NCBI GenBank assembly: GCA_902776195.1
Contig: CACYPF010000017.1
Span: forward strand, 57,082 to 121,081
DNA from: an uncultured Prevotellaceae bacterium
Lineage (GTDB): Bacteria > Bacteroidota > Bacteroidia > Bacteroidales > Bacteroidaceae
Length of the DNA stretch: 64,000 nucleotides
Direction: 5' to 3'
Numbering within the stretch: the first letter of the stretch is position 1; each line of letters opens with the position of its first letter. A model generated the notes under the pieces. The model was not told the origin of the DNA. It did not search any database and saw nothing but the letters and a program-made list of their open reading frames with translations. The position numbers were made by a program, and so were the translations under genes. Below, piece by piece: positions 1 through 8,370 of this stretch.

Positions 1-122
1 TAAGTTCTGATTTTTTGTTAAATCGGGAGAACGTAAAGCTTAAAAAGCAATTTAAATCAAGAAAAATTAGTTAAAAACGTACTTTTTACACGATTTTCTT
101 GGAACTTATTGTTTTTTTTATT

Positions 123-129
123 TACTTTG
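123..129 (+). promoter_or_regulatory. Promoter -7 box of ompA
   Basis: TACTTTG followed by C matches the Bacteroidota -7 element (TAnnTTTG). A TTG lies about 20 bp upstream in a T-rich stretch. The start codon is about 58 bp downstream, leaving an A/T-rich leader. The remaining upstream bases 1-122 are A/T-rich and hold no gene I can support. Confidence 0.7.
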
Positions 130-187
130 CACCGAAAATTTAAAAAATAGGTAGATTTATTTATAAATTAATAAAGTTAGTAAACAA

Positions 188-1390
188 ATGAAAAAGCTTT
201 TTTTAATGCTTGCTGTCGCTATGATGACAGCTTCTGTATCTGCACAGAAAACTGCAGTTACTGCAAACAAGGCTGGTGACAACTGGTACTTAGGTATCAA
301 CGCTGGTGTTGGTACTCCTATGTCAAAGTTCAGCTATGAGACTGTTGGTGACAACAAGGCTGGTTTCTTCAAGGGTATTACTCCTGAGTTCGGCATTCGT
401 CTTGGTAAGAACCTGACAACCGTATTCGGTTTGGCTTTGGATGTTGATGCTTATTTCGGAAACGGTACTAAAGGTATCTATGGAATGGGTAAGTCTATGG
501 TCGGTAGCAAAACTTTCGTCAATATGACAAACTTCGACCTGATGACCACTTGGAACCTGAGCAACGCTTTCGCTGGTTACAAAGGCGAGCCACGTGCATT
601 CGAGATCATCGCTCTCGTCGGTGGTGGTTACACTCGCGATTGGGCTCGTAAAGAGGGTGGTATCAATGCAAAGGCTGCTATTGATTTCGCTTTCAATTTC
701 GGTTCTGCTAAGCAGTGGCAGTTCTATATTGAGCCTTCTGCAATATTCACAAGAGGTTGGGCTAACCCCTTCAGAAAAGGTGAGACTGCTTTTGATGGCA
801 AGAAGCTTGGTGGTGTACTCAGCGTAAAGGCTGGTTTCAACTACAAATTCGGTACAAGCAACGGTACTCACAACTTCAAGGTTGAGGAGCTCCGCGACCC
901 AGCTGAGATCGACGCTCTGAACGCTAAGATCAATGAGCTTCGTTCTGATGTTGACGCTAAGAATGGTCAGCTGAACGCTGCTAACGCTACTATTAACGAC
1001 CTGAAGAAGAAGCTCGCTGACTGCGAGGCTCGTCCTACTCAGATTGTAGAGGAGAAGAAGGAGACAACTCTGCAGCCTATCGTTATCTTCCGTCAGGGTA
1101 AGAGCACTATCGACGCTGCTCAGTATGCAAGTGTTGAGATGGTTGCTAAGTACATGAAGAATCATCCTGAGGCTAAGGTTCTTGTTAAGGGTTATGCTTC
1201 TCCAGAGGGTCCCGCAGAGCTGAACCAGAAGCTTTCTGAGGCTCGTGCTACTTCTGTTGCAAATGCTCTGATCAAGCGCTACAAGATTTCTAAGGATCGT
1301 ATCACTACTCAGGGCTTGGGTGCTACCAGTGAGATCTCTGAGGAGAACGACTTCAACCGTGTTGCAATGTTCGTTGATACTACTAAGTAA
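188..1390 (+). CDS. OmpA family outer membrane protein
   Basis: Outer membrane beta-barrel protein tethered to peptidoglycan. The start has a typical signal peptide ending in SVSAQK (about residue 20). Residues about 30-225 are rich in alternating aromatic and polar strands ending in KAGFNYKFG, as expected of a barrel. A short coiled coil follows (about 240-280, LNAKINELRSDVDAKNGQLN). The C-terminal OmpA domain (about 290-400) has the pattern NQKLSEARATSVANAL that binds diaminopimelate in this family. Its codon use is strongly biased (GCT, GGT, AAG), which suggests high expression. It has its own promoter and is followed at once by a strong terminator, so it is probably monocistronic. Confidence 0.93.
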   Translation: MKKLFLMLAVAMMTASVSAQKTAVTANKAGDNWYLGINAGVGTPMSKFSYETVGDNKAGFFKGITPEFGIRLGKNLTTVFGLALDVDAYFGNGTKGIYGMGKSMVGSKTFVNMTNFDLMTTWNLSNAFAGYKGEPRAFEIIALVGGGYTRDWARKEGGINAKAAIDFAFNFGSAKQWQFYIEPSAIFTRGWANPFRKGETAFDGKKLGGVLSVKAGFNYKFGTSNGTHNFKVEELRDPAEIDALNAKINELRSDVDAKNGQLNAANATINDLKKKLADCEARPTQIVEEKKETTLQPIVIFRQGKSTIDAAQYASVEMVAKYMKNHPEAKVLVKGYASPEGPAELNQKLSEARATSVANALIKRYKISKDRITTQGLGATSEISEENDFNRVAMFVDTTK

Positions 1391-1413
1391 TTTAGTAAAT
1401 TAGTAAAAATAGG

Positions 1414-1446
1414 ATCCCCGCAGGTATTACTTGCGGGGATTTTTTA
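1414..1446 (+). terminator. Rho-independent terminator of ompA
   Basis: Perfect 9-bp stem (ATCCCCGCA with TGCGGGGAT), 9-nt loop, followed by a run of T. Confidence 0.93.
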
Positions 1447-1513
1447 TGCCCATTTGTTCCAAAAACGTTTCTGTATGTTTCATCCCCTTGTTTTTTTTGC
1501 TTTTTTACTTGTT

Positions 1514-1539
1514 TTGTATTTGTTTTAATCATAACTTTG
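1514..1539 (+). promoter_or_regulatory. Promoter of the GH115 gene
   Basis: TTG at 1514-1516, then TAACTTTG at 1532-1539, about 30 bp before the start codon. The spacing is shorter (15 bp) than the usual 19-21, so the upstream box is less certain than the -7 box. Confidence 0.65.
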
Positions 1540-1569
1540 CAACATCAATAACGATAACGTATAGTTTAT

Positions 1570-4098
1570 ATGAAACAGATAAAATTTTCATCAAAAGGTA
1601 TTATCTATTTTATATTGGTTGTTCTTGTGTTTTCAAAGAGCAGCATGAGTTATGCTGCTCCTCGCTTTGTCGGATTCACATCAGGGGATATGTTGCTTAC
1701 CGATGGAACAATAACCATTAGTTGTGATCAGTCAGATGCTAAGGCTGTAGCTATTGCTGTAAAGACACTGGCAGCAGATTTTGCGAGAGTGACAGGGAAA
1801 GAGGCACAGTTAGGAGACACGCCTGATGCTAAAATTATAGTAGGAACGTTAGGTAAGTCTCTTCTTATTAATCAACTGGTCAAGCAAAAGAAACTGGATG
1901 CGTCTTTATTGAAAGATAAACGGGAGAAATTCATCATTACTGTGGTAGACGGGCAATTGGTTATTGCAGGCAGTGATCGCCGTGGTACAGTCTATGGTGT
2001 CTATGAACTCTCAGAACAGATGGGCGTGTCTCCTTGGTATTATTGGGCAGATGTACCTGTGGAGCATCATGACCATATATATATAAATAAAGGTATGTAT
2101 ACGGATGGTGAGCCTGCCGTAGAGTTTCGTGGTATCTTCCTCAATGATGAGGCACCCTGTCTGACATCGTGGGTTAAGAATACTTTTGGAACTAATTATG
2201 GTGACCATCGCTTTTATGAGAAAGTTTTTGAATTGATACTCCGACTGCGTGGCAATATGATGTGGCCTGCCATGTGGATGTGGGCATTCTACGCTGATGA
2301 CCCATTGAACTCCAAGACAGCTGATGATATGGGGGTTATCATGGGAACATCCCATCATGAGCCAATGGCCCGTAACCATCAGGAATATGCTCGTCGGCGT
2401 GCGGAGTGGGGACCATGGAATTACCAGAAAAACCAGCAGAAACTTGATCAATTCTTCCGAGAGGGCATTGAGCGCATGAAGGGTACGGAAGATATGGTGA
2501 CTATCGGTATGCGTGGTGATGGTGATGAGGCAATGAGTGAGGATGCCGATACCAAACTATTGCAGCGTATCGTAGAGAACCAGCGTCGTATCATCAGTCA
2601 GGTAACAGGTAAGAAGGCAAAGGAGACCACTCAGGTGTGGGCATTATATAAAGAGGTGTTGGACTATTATGACAAAGGAATGCGTGTTCCCGACGATGTC
2701 ATCATGTTATTGTGTGACGACAACTGGGGTAATGTCCGCCGTGTTCCCAATATGAAGGAGCGTCAGCATCCAGGGGGATGGGGACTCTATTACCATGTCG
2801 ATTATGTGGGGGCACCTCGTAACACGAAGTGGCTGAATGTAACACCTGCCCAGAATATGTGGGAGCAGTTGCATCTCGCCTATATCAATGGTATTGAGCG
2901 TATGTGGATTCTGAATGTGGGTGACTTGAAACCGATGGAGTATCCGATCACCTTCTTCATGGACATGGCGTGGAATCCTAATCAATATGATCCAAAACTA
3001 ATTATCAATCATATTGAGGCGTTCTGCCGTCAGCAGTTTGGCGAGGACCAGGCTGCTGAGGCAGCGCGCTTGCTTAACTTGTCATGTAAAATGAATGGTC
3101 GTGTTACAGCAGAGATGCTGGATGCGAAGACCTATAATATCAATACAGGGGAATGGCGTCATGTAGCTGATGATTTCATGCGACTGGAGGCGGAGGCATT
3201 ACGCCAGTATCTGACTCTTGACCAGCGTTATCATGATGCTTATCAGCAATTGATACTTTTCCCTATACAGGCTATGTCAAACATTTACCAGATGTATTAT
3301 GCGCAGGCTATGAACCTCAAACTCTATGAGGAGGGGAATCCTGATTGTAATCTGTGGGCAGATAAGGTAGAGCAGGCTTTCCTGCGTGACTCAGTGCTTT
3401 GTGCTGATTATAATCATAAAATTGCTCATGGCAAGTGGAATGGTATGATGACCCAGAAACATATTGGCTACACTTCATGGAATGACGATTTTCCTGCTGA
3501 CCGCATGCCAGAGGTAAAGCGGTTACCTATGGGAGAGGGTGGCGGCTTTGTCTTCTCTATGCAACAGGGTGTAGTGTCGATGGAAGCAGAGCATTATTTT
3601 GAGGCAAAGGGTAATGCGGAGACAGTATGGACTGTCATTCCAGATATGGGACGTACTCGCAGTGGTGTCACTCTGATGCCCTATACGAAGAGTCCTTTGG
3701 GTGGTAGTCTTTCGTATCGCTTTAAAACGAATGGTAATGTTCTGGAAAAAGTGAAGGCTCATATTGTGGTAAAGTCCACACTAGACTATTTAAATAAAGG
3801 TGGCTTGACCTATCAGGTATCACTTGATGGGAGTACTCCTGTAACTGTGAATTTCAATAAAGATCTCAATGAGAATAAAGAGAATATATACACAATTTAT
3901 TATCCAACTATTTCTAGGCGTGTGGTGGAGAGTGTGGTTGAATTACCTTTGTCAGCAGGTGATTTACATACCCTCACCATACGGCCAAATGACCCTGCCA
4001 TTGTCTTTGAGAAAGTTGTTATAGACGCTGGTGGTTATCAGCCTTCGTACCTCTTCATGGATGAGTCGCCATGTAAAATTGACACAGGTCAAAAATAA
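1570..4098 (+). CDS. Exported glycoside hydrolase family 115 protein (xylan alpha-1,2-glucuronidase type)
   Basis: GH115 enzymes remove (4-O-methyl-)glucuronic acid from xylan. A hydrophobic signal peptide covers about residues 1-30. The catalytic core follows the family pattern: FRGIFLNDEAP, LRLRGNMMWPAMW, then GVIMGTSHHEPMARN and LLCDDNWGN (about 190-400). The C-terminal part (about 650-840) is beta-rich (VVSMEAEHYFEAKG) and corresponds to the GH115 C-terminal domain. Length of 842 aa is near the family norm. It is monocistronic, convergent with a GH2 gene across a shared terminator. I infer a hemicellulose role from the family; no transport genes for xylan are adjacent. Confidence 0.88.
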   Translation: MKQIKFSSKGIIYFILVVLVFSKSSMSYAAPRFVGFTSGDMLLTDGTITISCDQSDAKAVAIAVKTLAADFARVTGKEAQLGDTPDAKIIVGTLGKSLLINQLVKQKKLDASLLKDKREKFIITVVDGQLVIAGSDRRGTVYGVYELSEQMGVSPWYYWADVPVEHHDHIYINKGMYTDGEPAVEFRGIFLNDEAPCLTSWVKNTFGTNYGDHRFYEKVFELILRLRGNMMWPAMWMWAFYADDPLNSKTADDMGVIMGTSHHEPMARNHQEYARRRAEWGPWNYQKNQQKLDQFFREGIERMKGTEDMVTIGMRGDGDEAMSEDADTKLLQRIVENQRRIISQVTGKKAKETTQVWALYKEVLDYYDKGMRVPDDVIMLLCDDNWGNVRRVPNMKERQHPGGWGLYYHVDYVGAPRNTKWLNVTPAQNMWEQLHLAYINGIERMWILNVGDLKPMEYPITFFMDMAWNPNQYDPKLIINHIEAFCRQQFGEDQAAEAARLLNLSCKMNGRVTAEMLDAKTYNINTGEWRHVADDFMRLEAEALRQYLTLDQRYHDAYQQLILFPIQAMSNIYQMYYAQAMNLKLYEEGNPDCNLWADKVEQAFLRDSVLCADYNHKIAHGKWNGMMTQKHIGYTSWNDDFPADRMPEVKRLPMGEGGGFVFSMQQGVVSMEAEHYFEAKGNAETVWTVIPDMGRTRSGVTLMPYTKSPLGGSLSYRFKTNGNVLEKVKAHIVVKSTLDYLNKGGLTYQVSLDGSTPVTVNFNKDLNENKENIYTIYYPTISRRVVESVVELPLSAGDLHTLTIRPNDPAIVFEKVVIDAGGYQPSYLFMDESPCKIDTGQK

Positions 4099-4233
4099 GG
4101 GCATTGGGTTGTAATTTTGCTGCATATGCATGAAAAGATAGAAATGATTGACGTAAATTTGCATTAAGAAAAGCATAGAAAGCCCTATAAAAGGATGGTT
4201 CTAAAAGGTAAGAAGATTGTTTATAAGGAACAT

Positions 4234-4265
4234 AAAAAGGTCTCTCGTGATGAGAGACCTTTTTT
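4234..4265. terminator. Bidirectional terminator between the GH115 and GH2 genes
   Basis: A 13-bp stem (AAAAAGGTCTCTC with GAGAGACCTTTTT) has A and T tracts on both sides, so it can end transcription from either strand. It sits directly at the stop codon of the minus-strand gene. Confidence 0.93.
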
Positions 4266-6697
4266 CATTCTTGGGTGTGAATCAAAATAGTTGCGGGGTG
4301 TAGCTTCCCCTTACGGTCTTTGATGTGCAGTCGTATGTTCCCAGGCTTTGATGTGGTTCGTATGATGACAACGAGCTCACCATTAAAGAGTTTCATTTTA
4401 GGTTGTTTAAACGACTCCAGTGAGGTGGCGTCACCATTGCAGACTGCCTCAAACAATCCCGCTCCCTCCACAGAGAATGTCAACTCGTTGTCACAAATGG
4501 GTACAGCGACATGCTTGGCATCCTCCACACTAACCGTCACAAACACTAAATCTTCACCATTCGCGCGATACCACTTCCTGTCTGCCTTTGCCATTAAAGC
4601 GACGGGTGTCCCTGCTGTCCGCTTGCTATCTTCCCCAATCTGGTTTCCTTGTGCGTCGTATGCCACGACACGGATTTCTCCTGGCTCATATTTTACGTTA
4701 TTCCAGCGTAGGCGATAGCGGTCCAGTCGCTCTGCAGGATTTTTTCGGATGCGTCCCTGACTCTTGCCGTTGACAAAGAGTTCTGCCTCCACGCCATCGG
4801 TATAACAATATACAGGTGTAATCTCTCCTTCACGTCCCTGCCAGGTCCAGTGGGGCAGCAGATGGACGGTATGCTTCTTTGTGTTCCACTTGGAGCGGTA
4901 CAGCCAGTAGCGGTCTTTGGGAAGTCCTGCTAAGTCACAGATTCCAAAATAACTGCTTCGTGAAGGCCAGTACTCATCGTAAGGAGTAGGCTCTCCTAAA
5001 TAGTCATACCCCGTCCATACAAACTCGCCAATCACCCATGGGTAATCGTCTTGACAACGCCAGTCATCGTCAGGCAGGTTCGACCATGAGCACCATTCCA
5101 CGTCATAACTACTGCATTGTCCGTCAGCTTTTTGCAAGGCAGTAGGGTCGTAGTTGGGAGAGTAGGAGGCGAATTGTGAGTTGTCTGTGGGGACAACAGG
5201 GAACTTATATACTCCACGTGATGAGACTGTAGACGCTGTCTCACTACCTAACAGGAAACCTTGTGGCAGTTGTTTGATATTGTTCTCGTATTTATGTACC
5301 CGATAGTTGAAACCTGGAACTTCCATTGTTTGGGCGAACCCACTTTTTAAGGCGTCCTCGGCACGGTCCATACCCTGTGTGACAGGTCTGGTAGGGTCAA
5401 GGCTGTGGCATAGTCCTTGCAGTTGTTTACTGATCTGTCGTCCTTCCTCGCTCCATTGCTCAGGAATCTCGTTGCCTATCGACCACATCACGATGCTTGG
5501 ATGGTTACGATGATTCAGAATGAGGTTGGTGATATCTTTTTGAGCCCATTCTTTGAAGAAACGGGCATAACCGTTCTTGCACTTCGGGTATATCCACATG
5601 TCAAAACTCTCTGCCATCACCATCATGCCCATCGAGTCGCAAATCTCCATTTGCCAGGTCGACGGCATATTATGGGATGTACGGATAGCATCACACCCCA
5701 TCTCTTTCATCATACGGATTTGTCGGATCAAGGCAGATTTATTAATAGCCGCACCTAAAGGACCAAGATCATGATGCAGGCAGACTCCCTTTATCTTTCT
5801 TGATACACCATTCAATTGGAAACCGCCCTCGCGAGATACGCTGATGGTGCGGATACCGATTCTCTGTGTTTTCACGTCAACCATTTTCCCGTCTTTGAAG
5901 ACCTTGGCAGTCAATATATATAAATAAGGTGACTCAGGTGACCAAAGGTTGGGGGCTTTCACCTGCATGGTTGAATGGACGGTTCCGTTCTTTACGCTTA
6001 TATCATTAGCGGATGCAATGATATTCCCCTTGCCGTCAGCAAGTTCCATGCTTGCGGTCGCTCCTTCTGTAGTCCCTTCCACAGACATATCAACAGCAAC
6101 CTCCGCTTTTTCATGATCCAGTCTGATGGTACGGGCAAACAGCGACCAGTCATTGATATTCGTCTTCTGTTTAAGAATCAAGGTCACGGGTCGATACAGT
6201 CCTGCACCTGGATACCAGCGGCTACTCTCCTCCAGATTTTGCAGGTGTACACCGATATCCAGTTTCCCAGCCTTTATATAGGGAGTAGCGTCAATTCGGA
6301 AGGCATTATAGCCATAAGCCCAGTAGCCAGCCTCCTTGCCATTGATGGTGACCCGTGGCTCTGCCATGGCGCCGTCGAAGACCAGTTCTGCGCTCTCATA
6401 GCCTTGTGGAATTGTCACGGAGGTGCGATACCATCCCTCTCCAATCCATGGTAATGCTCCTGAGCGTCCAGACTTTTCCGTCGCCTCTGTCTCGCCATTC
6501 TGAGTAATGGCAACCTTTTGTAAGTCCCATTTCTTGTCAAATGGACCTGCTATCGCCCAGTCGTGTGGGATACATACCTGTTCCCATGATTGGTTATTAC
6601 GTGAGAACTTCCATATTTTCAGATTCAATTCTTTTCGTGGTTGTGCAAAAGCTGTCAGACTTATCAGCCATGCACCGATTAGTAGCTTTGTTTTCAT
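4265..6697 (-). CDS. Exported glycoside hydrolase family 2 protein (beta-galactosidase-like)
   Basis: GH2 retaining glycosidase, probably periplasmic. I chose the start at 6697 (MKTKLLIGAWL) because it gives a clean signal peptide ending in TAFAQP, and because longer starts lie at or upstream of the promoter box at 6727-6734. Sugar-binding domain at the N-terminus (DWAIAGPFD), Ig-like domain in the middle, TIM barrel with acid/base Glu in WSIGNEIPEQW and nucleophile Glu in GEFVWTGYDYLGEP. About 810 aa. Substrate specificity cannot be read from sequence; galactosidase, mannosidase and glucuronidase members share these motifs. Confidence 0.9.
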   Translation of the reverse strand: MKTKLLIGAWLISLTAFAQPRKELNLKIWKFSRNNQSWEQVCIPHDWAIAGPFDKKWDLQKVAITQNGETEATEKSGRSGALPWIGEGWYRTSVTIPQGYESAELVFDGAMAEPRVTINGKEAGYWAYGYNAFRIDATPYIKAGKLDIGVHLQNLEESSRWYPGAGLYRPVTLILKQKTNINDWSLFARTIRLDHEKAEVAVDMSVEGTTEGATASMELADGKGNIIASANDISVKNGTVHSTMQVKAPNLWSPESPYLYILTAKVFKDGKMVDVKTQRIGIRTISVSREGGFQLNGVSRKIKGVCLHHDLGPLGAAINKSALIRQIRMMKEMGCDAIRTSHNMPSTWQMEICDSMGMMVMAESFDMWIYPKCKNGYARFFKEWAQKDITNLILNHRNHPSIVMWSIGNEIPEQWSEEGRQISKQLQGLCHSLDPTRPVTQGMDRAEDALKSGFAQTMEVPGFNYRVHKYENNIKQLPQGFLLGSETASTVSSRGVYKFPVVPTDNSQFASYSPNYDPTALQKADGQCSSYDVEWCSWSNLPDDDWRCQDDYPWVIGEFVWTGYDYLGEPTPYDEYWPSRSSYFGICDLAGLPKDRYWLYRSKWNTKKHTVHLLPHWTWQGREGEITPVYCYTDGVEAELFVNGKSQGRIRKNPAERLDRYRLRWNNVKYEPGEIRVVAYDAQGNQIGEDSKRTAGTPVALMAKADRKWYRANGEDLVFVTVSVEDAKHVAVPICDNELTFSVEGAGLFEAVCNGDATSLESFKQPKMKLFNGELVVIIRTTSKPGNIRLHIKDRKGKLHPATILIHTQE

Positions 6698-6726
6698 TTT
6701 TTTTATAAGGTTATTCATATTGAATG

Positions 6727-6756
6727 CAAAGATAATCAATTTTTTTTGTATATTTG
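6727..6756. promoter_or_regulatory. Back-to-back promoters for the GH2 and 5'-nucleotidase genes
   Basis: Minus strand: TATCTTTG read from 6734 to 6727. Plus strand: TATATTTG at 6749-6756. The two -7 boxes are only 14 bp apart, so the two polymerases must compete for the same DNA. Both boxes decide the starts of the flanking genes, since longer open frames overlap the promoters. Confidence 0.7.
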
Positions 6757-6799
6757 CCACCAAATAGAAAAAGATTCGATTAATAACCAAAACCAAAAG

Positions 6800-8365
6800 A
6801 TGATGAACAAAATAATCAAAGGACTCCTGTTAACAGGTACGGTATTGTTGGCGGCAGGCTGTAAGCAAGCAGTCAAGGACACTCCAATCAGCCCGAGACA
6901 GAAGAGTATTGTCATCCTCTATGAGAATGATGTGCACTGTGCCATGGGTGGTTATGCTAAACTGGCAGGGTTGCGTGATGCTATAGCTGACACGGCAGAT
7001 GTGTTTTTAGTGTCAAATGGTGATTATGTGCAAGGACAGACGGTAGGTGCTATATCGAAAGGACAGTATGTGGTGGATGTGATGAGGGTGATGAACTATG
7101 ACGCCATCACATTGGGTAATCACGAGTTTGACTATGGCATGGAACGTATGTTCCAACTGCTTCGCCAAGTACCAGTACCCGTGGTGTGCTGTAACCTCTA
7201 TGATATCCGTTCGGGTAGGATGGTCTTCGCCCCTTACGTGATGAAGCGGGTGGGTGACAAACGTATTGCTTTCGTGGGGGTTGTCACACCGACCTCGATG
7301 GAGGATGAGGCGTATGCATTCCGGGATGAGCGTGACAGTCTTATTTATGACTTACAGCGTGAAGATATTCCTGTATTGGTGCAACATGCCGTTGATGAAG
7401 CAAGGCGAGCAGGGGCAGATTATGTAATAGTTGACTCCCACTTAGGTGAAGAATTGACGGCACGTCATTCTGATTCCCATACCCTGGTGGCTAACACTTC
7501 GGGTATAGACATCGTCCTGGATGGTCACTCCCATGCCGTCATCGTGTCCGACACGATATTGAATAAGGAGGGAAAGCCCATCGTTGTGACACAGACGGGA
7601 ACCAAGTTCACGAATATAGGTAAACTACTCATTACTCCTGATGGCAGGATGATGACATCGCTCGTCCCCATAGAGCGTGTGACGGAAGAGAGTCCTTTTG
7701 TGGCTCATGTGGTGGACAGCATTCATTCCATGTTGAACGAGCAGACCAGCAGAGTGATTTGTCATAGTGAGGTGCCTTTGCGCATCCTTGATGATGAGGG
7801 CAATGAGGTTCATCGCATAGGGGAAACGACGGCAGGTGATATCGTGACAGATGCCTTTCGTATGGTGACGGGTTCGGATATCTCCGTACTTAACAGTGGT
7901 AGTATCCGTAACGAGGCGAAGGCTGGTGACTTGACCTATGGTGACCTGCTATCCCTGTTGCCTTACGATAATTATATTGTAGTGGCGGAAGTAAAGGGTA
8001 GCACGATCATCGCCATGCTGGAAAAACTAATGAGTTTCCTGCCAAAACCTGACGGTCAGTTTCCACAGGTGTCGGGAATGAGGTTCATAGTTGATGAGCG
8101 AGAGCACCGTGTGAGCGATGTGCGGATCCTCAACAGCAACACACAGCACTATGAGCCCATCAACCCAGCCCGTACCTATACCGTTGCCACCACTAAGTAT
8201 TGCGTGACAGACGGTGGTCTTTACAATACCCTGAAAGGTAGCAAGATCACATGGGAGACCAAGAGAACTTATAATGATATTTTTATTGAGTTTGTTACCA
8301 AGAATCTCAATGGACATATCGGTCAGGAATATGCTCAACCACAAGGACGTATCATTAAAAAATAA
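6800..8365 (+). CDS. Lipoprotein 5'-nucleotidase / UDP-sugar hydrolase family
   Basis: Extracytoplasmic nucleotidase releasing phosphate from nucleotides. The start at 6800 (MMNKIIKG) follows the promoter at 6749-6756. The signal ends in a lipobox LLAAGC, so the mature protein is a lipoprotein. The N-terminal metallophosphoesterase domain shows YENDVHC, SNGDYVQG and GNHEFDYG (metal ligands), then DGHSH; the C-terminal nucleotide-binding domain (about 335-505) includes NSGSIRNEAKAG and LLPYDN, both typical of the family. The next gene starts 5 bp after the stop, so the two are very likely cotranscribed. Confidence 0.9.
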   Translation: MMNKIIKGLLLTGTVLLAAGCKQAVKDTPISPRQKSIVILYENDVHCAMGGYAKLAGLRDAIADTADVFLVSNGDYVQGQTVGAISKGQYVVDVMRVMNYDAITLGNHEFDYGMERMFQLLRQVPVPVVCCNLYDIRSGRMVFAPYVMKRVGDKRIAFVGVVTPTSMEDEAYAFRDERDSLIYDLQREDIPVLVQHAVDEARRAGADYVIVDSHLGEELTARHSDSHTLVANTSGIDIVLDGHSHAVIVSDTILNKEGKPIVVTQTGTKFTNIGKLLITPDGRMMTSLVPIERVTEESPFVAHVVDSIHSMLNEQTSRVICHSEVPLRILDDEGNEVHRIGETTAGDIVTDAFRMVTGSDISVLNSGSIRNEAKAGDLTYGDLLSLLPYDNYIVVAEVKGSTIIAMLEKLMSFLPKPDGQFPQVSGMRFIVDEREHRVSDVRILNSNTQHYEPINPARTYTVATTKYCVTDGGLYNTLKGSKITWETKRTYNDIFIEFVTKNLNGHIGQEYAQPQGRIIKK

Positions 8366-8370
8366 GCAAG